Shown: one piece after another, positions 53,594-61,729 of the stretch | Layout: the number at the start of each line of letters is the position of its first letter | Numbering within the stretch: the stretch's first letter is position 1 | Origin: 1-14-2-50-31-20 sp964617555 | GTDB lineage: Bacteria; Bacteroidota; Ignavibacteria; Ignavibacteriales; Melioribacteraceae | Assembly (NCBI GenBank): GCA_964617555.1 | Contig: CAZTYP010000029.1 | Span: forward strand, 3,130 to 67,129 | Direction: 5' to 3' | DNA: 64,000 nt | Translations under genes and position numbers: made by a program | The notes under the pieces: model-generated | Told to the model about the DNA's origin: nothing | The model's input: the letters and a program-made list of their open reading frames with translations, nothing else | The model's database searches: none

Positions 53594-54748
53594 TTATTTC
53601 AGTATTTTGTTTAATACTTCAACAACTTTATCCAATTGTTTGTAAGTAATAACTGCCGGAGGAAGTAAACGTAAAACAATTTTTCCGGCGGGCATTGCCA
53701 AAATACCTTCTTCCATTAATTGCTGAAGATAAGGTTGAACTTTCTCTTTCAATTCAATTCCAATCATTAAACCTTTGTGGCGTACAGCTCTTACTCTTGA
53801 TAGGTTCTTAACATTTAATTTACTTATGAAATAATCGCCTTTCCGTGCCGCTTCTTCCGGCAAATTATTTTCGAGCATAAAATTAATGGCTGCCAATCCT
53901 GCAGCGGAAGCAAGGGGGTTACCTCCGAATGTTGTTCCGTGTTTACCGAAGGGTATATTGACCTTCTCCGAACAAATTGCCGCCCCGACAGGAAATCCTC
54001 CGGCAATACCTTTTGCAACGGTCATAATATCAGGTTCAATTCCGTAATGTTCAATAGCAAACATTTTCCCCGTTCGGCAAAATCCGGTTTGAATTTCGTC
54101 AACAATCATCATTACATTATGTTTATTGCATAATTCTCTTACGCCGTCTAGGTATTCTTGTGTTGCAATATTAATTCCGCCTTCACCTTGAATAGGTTCA
54201 AGTATTATTCCCGCTGTTTTTTCCGTAATTGCCGCCTCCATTTTTTCCGGATTATTATATGGTACAAATGAAAATCCCGGGACAAGCGGTTCAAAAGGAG
54301 TTCTATATTCCGGTTTGTGAGTTCCGCTTAAAGCTCCCAGCGTTCTCCCATGAAATCCTTTCATGGTAGTGATAAAATCCGTCTTCCCGGTAGAAATTCG
54401 TGCAAATTTTATTGCGGCTTCCATTGCCTCGGTGCCGGAATTTGTTAGAAATGAGCGTGTTAAACTCGGCGGTGTAATTTGGTTTAATTTTTCCAGAAAA
54501 AGAGCTCGCGTATCATTGTAGAAAACACATGCATTTGTAATAAGTTTTTCAGCTTGTTCGGATATTGCCTTTACCACAGCAGTATTTGAGTGCCCTATTG
54601 TTGCAACCCCTATGCCTGCAGCACAATCAATATATTCCTTACCATTTTCGTCCCAAACGGTTGCATCTTTCCCTTTTACGATAACTATATCCCTTTTGGG
54701 ATAAACGGCAACTTCGTACTTGTCAATTAATTCTTTGTAATTTTTCAT
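53594..54748 (-). CDS. lysJ: LysW-aminoadipate-semialdehyde/acetylornithine aminotransferase
   Basis: A PLP enzyme of 384 residues transferring an amino group from glutamate to LysW-gamma-aminoadipate semialdehyde, giving LysW-gamma-lysine. Marks of the ArgD/LysJ family: AAGIGVATIGHSN, FLTNSGTEAMEAAIKFAR (phosphate site), KGFHGRTLGALS, ILEPIQGEGGI, VDEIQTGFCRTG and the PLP lysine in TVAKGIAGG. The start is the ATG at 54748; a TTG two codons upstream has no better site. Placement next to lysZ and LysW supports lysine; it may also serve arginine as ArgD. Its own promoter-like element lies in the 96-nt gap upstream. Confidence 0.88.
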   Translation of the reverse strand: MKNYKELIDKYEVAVYPKRDIVIVKGKDATVWDENGKEYIDCAAGIGVATIGHSNTAVVKAISEQAEKLITNACVFYNDTRALFLEKLNQITPPSLTRSFLTNSGTEAMEAAIKFARISTGKTDFITTMKGFHGRTLGALSGTHKPEYRTPFEPLVPGFSFVPYNNPEKMEAAITEKTAGIILEPIQGEGGINIATQEYLDGVRELCNKHNVMMIVDEIQTGFCRTGKMFAIEHYGIEPDIMTVAKGIAGGFPVGAAICSEKVNIPFGKHGTTFGGNPLASAAGLAAINFMLENNLPEEAARKGDYFISKLNVKNLSRVRAVRHKGLMIGIELKEKVQPYLQQLMEEGILAMPAGKIVLRLLPPAVITYKQLDKVVEVLNKILK

Positions 54749-54779
54749 AATCAATATTTTTTTTGATAAAATTAAACAT

Positions 54780-54811
54780 CAAATTTAGTTTTACGCTTTA
54801 CCATATTCAAG
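54780..54811 (-). promoter_or_regulatory. Candidate promoter of lysJ
   Basis: On the minus strand CTTG (54811-54808), a 20-nt spacer and TAAATTTG (54787-54780), an exact TAnnTTTG. The distance from the -7 box to the ATG (32 nt) equals, within one base, that of the lysW promoter candidate, suggesting internal initiation in the operon. Confidence 0.55.
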
Positions 54812-54844
54812 CGATTATTTTAATAAAAGATTATAAAACTGATT

Positions 54845-55636
54845 TTATTTAATTATTGTTCCTCCACCTTTCAAAGCAGCGGTAATCGGATTTTCTATTC
54901 TGCCGTCGCTTATATACAGAGTAACGTTTTTGTTTTCAAAGAGTTTTATTAAGGATTTCATTTTGCGTTTCATTCTTCCTTCAACCTGAGTTTCTCGTTT
55001 TTCCAGCTCTGTTTTGGATATTGTTTTTACAACGGAATCGGGATTATTTGCATCTTCCAAAAAGCCGGGGGCTTCAATTAATTGTATTACTTTTTCAGCT
55101 TGCAGAGAAGATTGAAGCAAAGCAACAATATCATCATTTTCGGAACTGATTGCGAAATTGTTTTCATCAATTATCGGTACGGTAAGAACCGGAATATAAC
55201 CGTTGTCAATTAATAATTGCAAAAGTTCGGTATTAATCATTTGTGGTTTTCCGGAAAAATCCCGTACAATTCTCAGCTTACCGTTTTCTTTTATACGAAT
55301 TCCTTTGTTTCGTTTACCCTGTATTACTTTTCCGTCCAATCCACTTAAACCAACTGCATTTATTCCGGCCTGCTGGCACATTTCCACAATTCGTTTGTTT
55401 CGTAAGCCGGAGTATGCCATCATCATAATATCCAATGCTTCTTTATCGCTAAAAACAGATAAATAGCCCGATGCGGAGATAAGGACTTGCTTTTCATAGT
55501 TAAGTTTTTTTGCCAGTTCGTCTCGTAATACATTTGCACCGTGAACAATAATAAACTCATCGTCAAAATTTTTTAGGTCGTTAATAATTGCTTCCAAATT
55601 AATAGAGGCACCGCCTCCGATTTTTATTATGGTCAT
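54845..55636 (-). CDS. lysZ: LysW-aminoadipate kinase
   Basis: An amino-acid kinase fold protein of 263 residues that phosphorylates the delta-carboxyl of LysW-bound alpha-aminoadipate. Marks: IIKIGGGASIN at the start, IIVHGAN, NAVGLSGLDGKVIQGKRNKGIRI (a LysZ-type insertion), GYIPVLTVPIIDENNFAISSENDDIVALLQSSL, and the Lys-rich GRMKRKMKSL near the C-terminus. It resembles ArgB but lacks the classic N-acetylglutamate-specific features and lies in the LysW cluster. It overlaps the upstream glutamine amidotransferase gene by 4 nt (ATGA), so they are translationally coupled. Confidence 0.88.
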   Translation of the reverse strand: MTIIKIGGGASINLEAIINDLKNFDDEFIIVHGANVLRDELAKKLNYEKQVLISASGYLSVFSDKEALDIMMMAYSGLRNKRIVEMCQQAGINAVGLSGLDGKVIQGKRNKGIRIKENGKLRIVRDFSGKPQMINTELLQLLIDNGYIPVLTVPIIDENNFAISSENDDIVALLQSSLQAEKVIQLIEAPGFLEDANNPDSVVKTISKTELEKRETQVEGRMKRKMKSLIKLFENKNVTLYISDGRIENPITAALKGGGTIIK

Positions 55637-56271
55637 TTAAAAACTCCGTTTGTTTTATTATTAATTATTTCCCAGCCGCTTTCTTTCGGATAAACTTGTG
55701 AGCAGATTATTAATTTGTCTTCTGTTTTTTTGTAGTGCATTTGAAAATAATTTGCATCTTCGTTGAAAAGGGAGGAGTAATAAACCGTATTTTGATCGGT
55801 AATTATGATATTCATTGCACGAATGTGAGCAGTTCGTTTTTTAATAATGTTAACAGCTTTTGGAAGTGCCTCTGCCATTCCGTTTTTATTAAAGCGCTTA
55901 ATAAAGTTAAATATTTTCTCTGCTCCTATTCGGCCTTCCGCTTTTATTTTTACTCCGCGCAATTCTCCGTTAAAGATAAAAATATATTTATCATCATAGA
56001 ACGGCATGTTGTTTTCAACAACAATATCTTTATCTTCAAACGCACTGCGTGCGTGAGCAATTAAACGTGTTGTTTTGCCGAATTGTTCAAGGTTATCTTC
56101 CCAAATAGGTTTGATATTTTTGTAATGAATCCATTTGTTGTTTTTTAAAAAACTGCAACCCCAACCGTGGCCTTGGTATTCTTTACTTGTTTTGGCAATC
56201 ACCGCAAATTTATTAAGATGATTACTTATTGAAAATTCCGTTTTATCTTTTATAAATAGTAGTCTGCACAT
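55633..56271 (-). CDS. Stand-alone class II glutamine amidotransferase
   Basis: An Ntn-hydrolase of 212 residues with the nucleophile Cys2 (MCRLLFI) exposed after loss of Met1. The substrate-site marks are GHGWGCSF (about 35), TRLIAHARSA (about 70), NNMPFYDD and FIFNGELRG, parallel to NxHPF and HNG of the YafJ/EgtC/GATase_4 group. There is no synthetase domain here or next door. It sits inside the lysine operon, 14 nt after lysY and overlapping lysZ by 4 nt, with its own RBS (GGAGAT). The function is unknown; since EgtC cuts a gamma-glutamyl amide, it could release lysine from LysW, replacing LysK (hypothesis). Confidence 0.82.
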   Translation of the reverse strand: MCRLLFIKDKTEFSISNHLNKFAVIAKTSKEYQGHGWGCSFLKNNKWIHYKNIKPIWEDNLEQFGKTTRLIAHARSAFEDKDIVVENNMPFYDDKYIFIFNGELRGVKIKAEGRIGAEKIFNFIKRFNKNGMAEALPKAVNIIKKRTAHIRAMNIIITDQNTVYYSSLFNEDANYFQMHYKKTEDKLIICSQVYPKESGWEIINNKTNGVFK

Positions 56272-56285
56272 ATTTTATATCTCCG

Positions 56286-57332
56286 TTAAATCGGGTGAAG
56301 CCCCGGAAATTCAAGTCCTGTTGTTTCGTTTAATCCGTGCATAATATTAAATGCTTGTAATGCTTGTCCTGCAGCTCCTTTCATCAAATTATCAATGGCA
56401 CTTATAACTACAAGTCGATTGGAATGCGGATCTTTTTCAAACCCTATATCGCAATAGTTTGTGCCTATACAGAGTTTCGGCTCGGGGTATCTGTAATTTC
56501 CCTCACGTTCTTTAATAATTCTTATAAACGGTTCATCTTTATATGCTTCTCTGTAAATTTTCCAAATATCTTTTTCGCTTAGGTTTTCTTTAAGAAAAAT
56601 ATGGCTTGTTGCCATTGTTCCTCTAATCATATCCACGGATGTTGCTGAAAAATGAATTTCAATTTTTTTACCGAAAGAAAGTTCCTGAATTATTTCTGCA
56701 GCATGCCTGTGAGCTGTTGGTTTATACGAACGCATTGCTCCGCTACGCTCCGGATGATGAGAGGCAAACGATGCTTTTTTACCCCCTTCGCTGGAACCTA
56801 CCTTTACTTCAACTACGGTTCTTGCCGTTTCTGCCAATCCGTTTTTATAGAGTGGATAAAGTCCCAATATTGTAGTGGTTGCATTGCATCCCGCACTGGA
56901 AATATATGTTGCATTACGCATTTCTTCTCTGTGCAATTCCGGTATTCCGTAAATAAACTTATTTAACATTTCCGGTTTTAGATGTGTTTGTTTGTACCAT
57001 TTCTCAAATTCATTTACATCGTTTAATCTGAAATCGCCGCTTAAATCAATAATTCGTTCGGCAAAATTTTTATATTCATCAATCCTTTTCATCGATTCGC
57101 CATGTGGCGTGCAAAGGAAAAGTGTATCTACTTTTTCCAATTCATCCACACTACAAAATTTTAATGATGTAACCTTCCGCAAATTGGGATGAGCTTTATG
57201 AGCAAGTTTCCCGTAATAAGAATTTGAAGTAATCTGTTTTACTTCTACATTCGGATGGAATAGAAGAAGTCTTAAAAGTTCCCCGCCTGTATATCCAGAT
57301 GCTCCTATTATTGCAACGCTTATTCTATTCAT
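56286..57332 (-). CDS. lysY: LysW-aminoadipyl-phosphate reductase
   Basis: NADPH-dependent reductase of 348 residues converting the LysW-gamma-aminoadipyl phosphate to the semialdehyde; homologue of ArgC. The cofactor site is IGASGYTGGELLRLLLFHP (about 9-27), the catalytic Cys lies in YISSAGCNATTTILGLYPL (about 150), and the catalytic His in RHAAEIIQEL. The C-terminal dimer region DNLMKGAAGQALQAFNIM is intact. The ATG begins directly after the lysX stop, with a GGAGG site inside lysX. Context, not sequence alone, decides lysY over argC. Confidence 0.88.
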   Translation of the reverse strand: MNRISVAIIGASGYTGGELLRLLLFHPNVEVKQITSNSYYGKLAHKAHPNLRKVTSLKFCSVDELEKVDTLFLCTPHGESMKRIDEYKNFAERIIDLSGDFRLNDVNEFEKWYKQTHLKPEMLNKFIYGIPELHREEMRNATYISSAGCNATTTILGLYPLYKNGLAETARTVVEVKVGSSEGGKKASFASHHPERSGAMRSYKPTAHRHAAEIIQELSFGKKIEIHFSATSVDMIRGTMATSHIFLKENLSEKDIWKIYREAYKDEPFIRIIKEREGNYRYPEPKLCIGTNYCDIGFEKDPHSNRLVVISAIDNLMKGAAGQALQAFNIMHGLNETTGLEFPGLHPI

Positions 57333-58181
57333 TTAGTTTTCCTCCGCTACTTTTAGAACATAATCAACAACCTTTTCCGGAATATTTACACCGGTTGTAG
57401 TAATGCTGTTTTTGAATTCCATTGTATAGTTGACTTCATTAACCAATAGTTTTTCACCCTCTTCAAACAAATCGATTGCTACAATTCCGCCGCCCACTGC
57501 TTTTGCTGCGGCAACCGACAGCTCGGCAATTGTTTTCGTTACTTCGCATTTTGTTGCCTCGCCCCCTTTTGCCGTATTGGTAATCCAGTGAGGAGAGTTG
57601 CGATATATTGCGGCAATACATTTATCGCCTACAACAAAACTTCTGATATCACGACCTTCTTTTTTATTTATATATTCCTGAATATAGAAGATGGAATGGT
57701 GATAAGTACCAAGCACGGTTTTGTGTTCAAGTATTGATTCGGCTGCATCTCTATCGTTTATTTTGGAGAGTAATCTGCCCCAGGAGCCGACAGCGGGTTT
57801 GAGTACAACGGGATAACCCAATTCTTCAATCGCTTCTAGAGCCGATGCCTCTGTAAAGGCGATTTTAACTTTGGGCTGGGGGATGTTATTATCTTTCAAC
57901 GCTGCAGAGGTTAAAAGTTTATCGCCACAAACGGAAGCAACCTCAAAAGAATTTACACATTTAACGCCCGCACTTTCAAAAAGACGCAATGCGTGTAAAG
58001 CTCTGGAATGGTTTATTGAACGTTCAATTACAATATCAAAATCAAATTTATTTTCGGAAAGATCAAACTTTAATTTTCTATCGTCAATCATTACAAGTTT
58101 TATATTTTCACGTTTGTTAAATTCTTCAATCAATAATTTTTCATCTTTTCTAATCAACGAATGTAAAAATCCGACTTTCAT
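57333..58181 (-). CDS. lysX: Alpha-aminoadipate-LysW ligase
   Basis: An ATP-grasp ligase of 282 residues joining the amino group of alpha-aminoadipate to the gamma-carboxyl of the C-terminal Glu of LysW, the committing step of protein-bound lysine synthesis. Marks: GFLHSLIRKDEKLL, the ATP-grasp VVLKPAVGSWGRLL (about 125-138), RDIRSFVVGDK, and the metal-binding AIDLFEEGEKLLVNEVNYTMEFKN with GVNIPEKVVDYV. The RimK/LysX length is right. RBS AAGGAG lies 8 nt upstream. It is separated from lysS by 65 nt of non-coding sequence. Confidence 0.93.
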   Translation of the reverse strand: MKVGFLHSLIRKDEKLLIEEFNKRENIKLVMIDDRKLKFDLSENKFDFDIVIERSINHSRALHALRLFESAGVKCVNSFEVASVCGDKLLTSAALKDNNIPQPKVKIAFTEASALEAIEELGYPVVLKPAVGSWGRLLSKINDRDAAESILEHKTVLGTYHHSIFYIQEYINKKEGRDIRSFVVGDKCIAAIYRNSPHWITNTAKGGEATKCEVTKTIAELSVAAAKAVGGGIVAIDLFEEGEKLLVNEVNYTMEFKNSITTTGVNIPEKVVDYVLKVAEEN

Positions 58182-58246
58182 TGGTCTTCTCCTTAGTTTT
58201 AATTTTATTGCTTATGTAAAATGGTATAAGAAAATAACTAAGTATG

Positions 58247-59413
58247 TTACTTAGACTTTTGCTTATGTTTGTAGTTTTGTTTTATGAAATGTACTATGTG
58301 TGGCAGTTCGCTTAGTTCAACTATTCTTCCTTTTTGTCCGATGTTTTTCACCTCGGATAAAACTTCTTGTTGAAGTTCTTCGGGAAGCTCTGTTTCATTA
58401 ATTAAATTTAAAGCAAATTTTAACGAGGCTATACCCGACATATGATCTAAGGCAAAATGTGTTTCTTTGCCGAGTAACAGAGGGCTTAAACTTTCATAAT
58501 GTGTAGGATTTATAGAGGCTGCATGAGTATGTACACCGGCACAATGCGTAAAGGCATGTTTACCCATAACGGGATAATTACGCGGAATTGGAACACCAGA
58601 ATGTGTACTTACAAATTTGTAAAGTTCTTCTAATTTCGTTAAATCCCATTCAGTAATTCCGAAATCGGTAGAAAGAACAACAAGCAATTGTGCAAGGTCA
58701 ACAATGCCGGCACGTTCTCCAAGGCCTAAAACCGAGGCATCAATAATTTCGGCTCCGGCATGAAATGCATCAAGAGCATTAGCCAGCGCAAGGCCTCTGT
58801 CGTTATGGCAATGCACGGCTATTTTAGGGGATAGTCCCTCTGCTGCAAGCCCGCTTTTTAATTTTGAAATGTAATCGTACATATTTCTGTCTGTTCCCGG
58901 AATCATATAACCGGTTGTATCGGCAACACTTATCACATCCGCTCCTGCTTTTACAGCGGCAACAGAAGCTCTTAAAACATTATCAAATTCCGACCGTACG
59001 GTATCTTCGGGGGTATAACGAATAGTAATATCGGGATTGACCGTTTTGGCATATTTAATTACGTCTGTAATTTGTTCAATTGCCTGTTCCAACTCTTTTT
59101 TAAAAACGGTGTTTAATCTGTCGTCTGACACACAATAAAATATCCCTATAAAATTAACACCGCAGCTAAGGGCAAGCTCAACATCCCCTTTAAGGGAACG
59201 TGCATGAGCACCGATAGTGGCATCAAATCCGCTGTTTGCAATAATTTGAACCGAATCGTGAATTTCTTGAGTTACGGAAGGATGCCCCGTTTCTATGATG
59301 TTAACACCAATGTCGTTAAGCATTTTTGCAATTGCCAACTTAATATGTTTATCAAAATAAACACCCGGTGTTTGCTCTCCTTCGCGTAATGTTGAATCGA
59401 GAATTTGAAGCAA
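58247..59413 (-). CDS. lysS: Homocitrate synthase
   Basis: Condenses acetyl-CoA with 2-oxoglutarate to homocitrate, the first step of the alpha-aminoadipate lysine pathway. The 388 residues show the IPMS/HCS TIM-barrel: LDSTLREGEQTPGV at the start (metal Asp), NIIETGHPS, RYTPEDTVRS, and the metal-binding HCHNDRGLALANAL, then DASVLGLGERAGIVDL. No LeuA-type C-terminal regulatory domain is present. The start is TTG, 2 nt after the lysW stop, with its GGGGAG ribosome site inside the lysW 3' end. Strong coupling with lysW argues for homocitrate and not isopropylmalate synthase. Confidence 0.88.
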   Translation of the reverse strand: MLQILDSTLREGEQTPGVYFDKHIKLAIAKMLNDIGVNIIETGHPSVTQEIHDSVQIIANSGFDATIGAHARSLKGDVELALSCGVNFIGIFYCVSDDRLNTVFKKELEQAIEQITDVIKYAKTVNPDITIRYTPEDTVRSEFDNVLRASVAAVKAGADVISVADTTGYMIPGTDRNMYDYISKLKSGLAAEGLSPKIAVHCHNDRGLALANALDAFHAGAEIIDASVLGLGERAGIVDLAQLLVVLSTDFGITEWDLTKLEELYKFVSTHSGVPIPRNYPVMGKHAFTHCAGVHTHAASINPTHYESLSPLLLGKETHFALDHMSGIASLKFALNLINETELPEELQQEVLSEVKNIGQKGRIVELSELPHIVHFIKQNYKHKQKSK

Positions 59414-59415
59414 TT

Positions 59416-59580
59416 TTATTCTCCCCAGTCTTCTTCTTCTTGAGGAGCTTCTTCAACTTCAAAGGGCTCAAGATTAATAACTTCAAGTTCCGTCCCGCAG
59501 TCGGGGCATTCAAGCAATTCGCCTACAACTGTATCGGCAGCTCTTTTAATTTCGGCTCCGCAAATAGGGCATTCTGTCAT
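59416..59580 (-). CDS. lysW: LysW, amino-group carrier protein of lysine biosynthesis
   Basis: A 54-residue carrier on whose C-terminal Glu the lysine precursor is built. It shows everything expected: two zinc-binding pairs CPIC (about 4-7) and CPDC (about 27-30), an acidic middle (EVEEAPQEEE) and the invariant C-terminal EDWGE, whose last Glu is the attachment residue. The ATG at 59580 is preceded by AAGGA at the right distance; a longer frame reading upstream adds a non-homologous 21-residue tail and is rejected. It is first in the lysine operon. Confidence 0.96.
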   Translation of the reverse strand: MTECPICGAEIKRAADTVVGELLECPDCGTELEVINLEPFEVEEAPQEEEDWGE

Positions 59581-59612
59581 TTTGAAATCCTTAAATAATT
59601 TAAAAAGTTGTG

Positions 59613-59644
59613 CAAAAATAATGCGAAAAAAAAATATATGCAAA
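59613..59644 (-). promoter_or_regulatory. Candidate promoter of the lysine operon
   Basis: On the minus strand TTTG (59644-59641), a 20-nt spacer and TATTTTTG (59620-59613), both exact matches to the Bacteroidetes consensus TTTG/TAnnTTTG. Predicted start near 59607, giving a 5' leader of about 26 nt before the lysW ATG. Confidence 0.6.
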
Positions 59645-59697
59645 TTAATATAATTAAAACGAAGTTATTGCAAATGAAATAATAACATATTAAGATA

Positions 59698-59716
59698 TGT
59701 TACGGTTTCCGTAACA
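59698..59716. promoter_or_regulatory. Perfect 19-bp palindrome, candidate operator
   Basis: TGTTACGG, TTT, CCGTAACA: two perfect 8-bp arms around a 3-bp centre. Such symmetry suits a dimeric repressor or activator. It lies about 90-110 nt upstream of the predicted lysW start site and 253 nt before the fumC ATG. It might instead be a short RNA hairpin, but no T tract follows. Confidence 0.5.
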
Positions 59717-59899
59717 AATTAATACCTCTTTATTTTCAACAGATTAACTTATTATACGAAAAGACTAATTAATTTTTTTGAGTTAAAAAAAAACGGATTT
59801 TAAAATATTTATTAAAACCGATTTTCTTTGTTTTAGCGGTATTTGTTATTTAGGTATTTAAAAAGCGGAATCCGGTGCGGTTATGATATCCTATTTTAT

Positions 59900-59932
59900 T
59901 TTGGAAATTGAAACTAATAAATGTAATTTTTG
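59900..59932 (+). promoter_or_regulatory. Candidate promoter of fumC
   Basis: TTTG (59900-59903), a 20-nt spacer and TAATTTTTG (59924-59932), which has one extra T compared with TAnnTTTG. The predicted start leaves a leader of about 31 nt before the ATG. Confidence 0.4.
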
Positions 59933-59968
59933 ATGTAAAATAATTAACAAAATTCAGGAGAAAAAGAG

Positions 59969-61360
59969 ATGGATTACAGAATTGAAACTGACTCAATGGG
60001 CGAAGTTCAAGTCCCATCCGACAAGTATTACGGTGCACAAACGGCACGTTCGTTAATGAATTTTAAAATAGGCGGTGAAAGATTTCCGAGAGAGTTAATA
60101 AGAGCATTGGGCATCTTAAAAAAAGCTGCCGCTCAAGCTAATACAGAATTGGGAATGCTCCCGCAAGAAAAGGCCGATTTAATTATTAAAGCTGCCGACG
60201 AAGTTATTGAAGGCAAATTAGACGAGCATTTCCCTTTGGTGGTATGGCAAACCGGCAGTGGAACACAAACAAATATGAATTCAAACGAGGTAATTGCAAA
60301 CAGAGCAATTGAAATTGCCGGCGGTGAATTGGGGAGCAAAAAACCTATTCATCCAAATGATGATGTAAACAAAGCTCAATCCTCTAACGATACTTTCCCG
60401 ACCGCAATGCATATTGCCGCCGTAGAAGAAGTTTACAGACGTTTAATACCGATGATTACAAAGTTACGCGATGCATTGGCCGAAAAATCGGAAGAATTTA
60501 AAGATATAATCAAAATAGGGCGTACTCACTTAATGGATGCTACGCCTTTAACTTTGGGGCAAGAGTTTTCGGGATATGTTCAACAGTTGAATAACGGTTT
60601 GGATAGAATTAATGCCGCATTACCGAGGCTTTCGCAGCTTGCGCTTGGCGGGACAGCTGTAGGAACAGGTTTAAACACACATAAAGATTTTGCTCAATTG
60701 GCTGCAAAAAAAATATCTGAAATTACCGGCAAAAAATTTACTTCCGCACCCAATAAATTTGAGGCGCTTGCCGCTCACGATGCTATTGTTGAATTTAGTG
60801 GTGTGCTTAAAACCATAGCTGCCGGGCTTCATAAAATTGCTAACGATATCCGCTGGATGGGCTCAGGTCCTCGAAGCGGTTTGGGAGAATTATCTCTTCC
60901 CGCAAATGAACCCGGAAGTTCCATTATGCCCGGTAAAGTAAATCCTACGCAGGCCGAAGCTCTTACCATGGTTGCCGCACAGGTTTTCGGAAATGATGCC
61001 ACAATCGGTTTTGCAGGGGCAAGCGGTAATTTTGAACTTAATGTTTATAAACCGGTAATGATTTACAACTTACTTCAATCCATAAGATTAATTTCCGATG
61101 CTGCCGAAAGTTTTACTGACCATATGGTGGTGGGCATAAAACCGAATAAGGACAGAATTAAAGAATTATTGAATCAGTCCTTAATGCTTGTTACTGCATT
61201 AAACCCCCATATTGGGTATGATAATGCTGCAAAGGTTGCCAAAAAAGCATTTGCGGAAAATACAACTTTGAAAGAAGCTGCAGTGGCTTTGGGATTTTTG
61301 ACAGCCGAAGAATTCGACGAAAAAGTTAAACCCGAAGAAATGATTGGGCCTAAAGGATAG
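59969..61360 (+). CDS. fumC: Class II fumarate hydratase
   Basis: Interconverts fumarate and malate in the TCA cycle without an iron-sulfur cluster. The 463 residues match FumC. Marks: RIETDSMGEVQVPSDKYYGAQTARS at the start, SGTQTNMNSNEVIANRA, HPNDDVNKAQSSNDTFPTAMHI, GRTHLMDATPLTLGQEFSGY with the catalytic His, and the signature GSSIMPGKVNPTQAEA. RBS AGGAG stands before the ATG. Monocistronic; it lies divergent from the lysine operon. Confidence 0.96.
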   Translation: MDYRIETDSMGEVQVPSDKYYGAQTARSLMNFKIGGERFPRELIRALGILKKAAAQANTELGMLPQEKADLIIKAADEVIEGKLDEHFPLVVWQTGSGTQTNMNSNEVIANRAIEIAGGELGSKKPIHPNDDVNKAQSSNDTFPTAMHIAAVEEVYRRLIPMITKLRDALAEKSEEFKDIIKIGRTHLMDATPLTLGQEFSGYVQQLNNGLDRINAALPRLSQLALGGTAVGTGLNTHKDFAQLAAKKISEITGKKFTSAPNKFEALAAHDAIVEFSGVLKTIAAGLHKIANDIRWMGSGPRSGLGELSLPANEPGSSIMPGKVNPTQAEALTMVAAQVFGNDATIGFAGASGNFELNVYKPVMIYNLLQSIRLISDAAESFTDHMVVGIKPNKDRIKELLNQSLMLVTALNPHIGYDNAAKVAKKAFAENTTLKEAAVALGFLTAEEFDEKVKPEEMIGPKG

Positions 61361-61379
61361 AACAGTTTCAATTTAGATT

Positions 61380-61406
61380 CGGCGGGTAATTTTATTTTGC
61401 CCGCCG
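61380..61406 (+). terminator. Hairpin after fumC, likely terminator
   Basis: CGGCGGG (61380-61386) pairs with CCCGCCG (61400-61406), and T-G and A-U pairs can extend it. It stands 20 nt after the fumC stop. No T tract follows, so it may be a weak or Rho-assisted terminator. Confidence 0.5.
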
Positions 61407-61729
61407 GATAAATATTTAATTTACATTAATCTTTTCTAAAACGATTGTTACCGTTTAACTCTCTGTTTTGCTATTAACAAGATTATTTGTTTTCCATCTT
61501 ACCGTTTATTCTTTGTCAGATATCGTGAATAAATCTTTATTTACTAAGTTTAAGTTGTTAAACATTAAAATTTTAACGAAACAATCAAAATTCCTTTTGC
61601 AAAAATTTTATACAAAAAGCACATTTTATTAATTAACTGATTAAATTTAAGGTCTCTTAAATAAAATTTAGGAAACAAATATTTCCTTCGCTTGTTTATA
61701 ACAATAATTCTTAAACATCTGGAAAGACT
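61407..61729. other. Intergenic gap before the tail-specific protease
   Basis: About 320 nt of AT-rich sequence. I see no gene, RNA or clear promoter of the type found elsewhere in the window; several T- and A-tracts are present. Confidence 0.6.

Larger units (their letters stand above)
59581..59968. other. Divergent intergenic region between lysW and fumC
   Basis: A 388-nt, very AT-rich gap with no convincing gene. It carries candidate promoters for both directions and, roughly 100 nt upstream of the predicted lysW start site, a perfect palindrome; these are listed separately. The stretch 59720-59890 shows nothing else that I recognise. Confidence 0.7.

Noticed and set aside
59581..59643. 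21-codon N-terminal extension of LysW
   Set aside because: LysW proteins are about 54 residues, and the ATG at 59580 has a proper AAGGA site; the extension covers the promoter elements.
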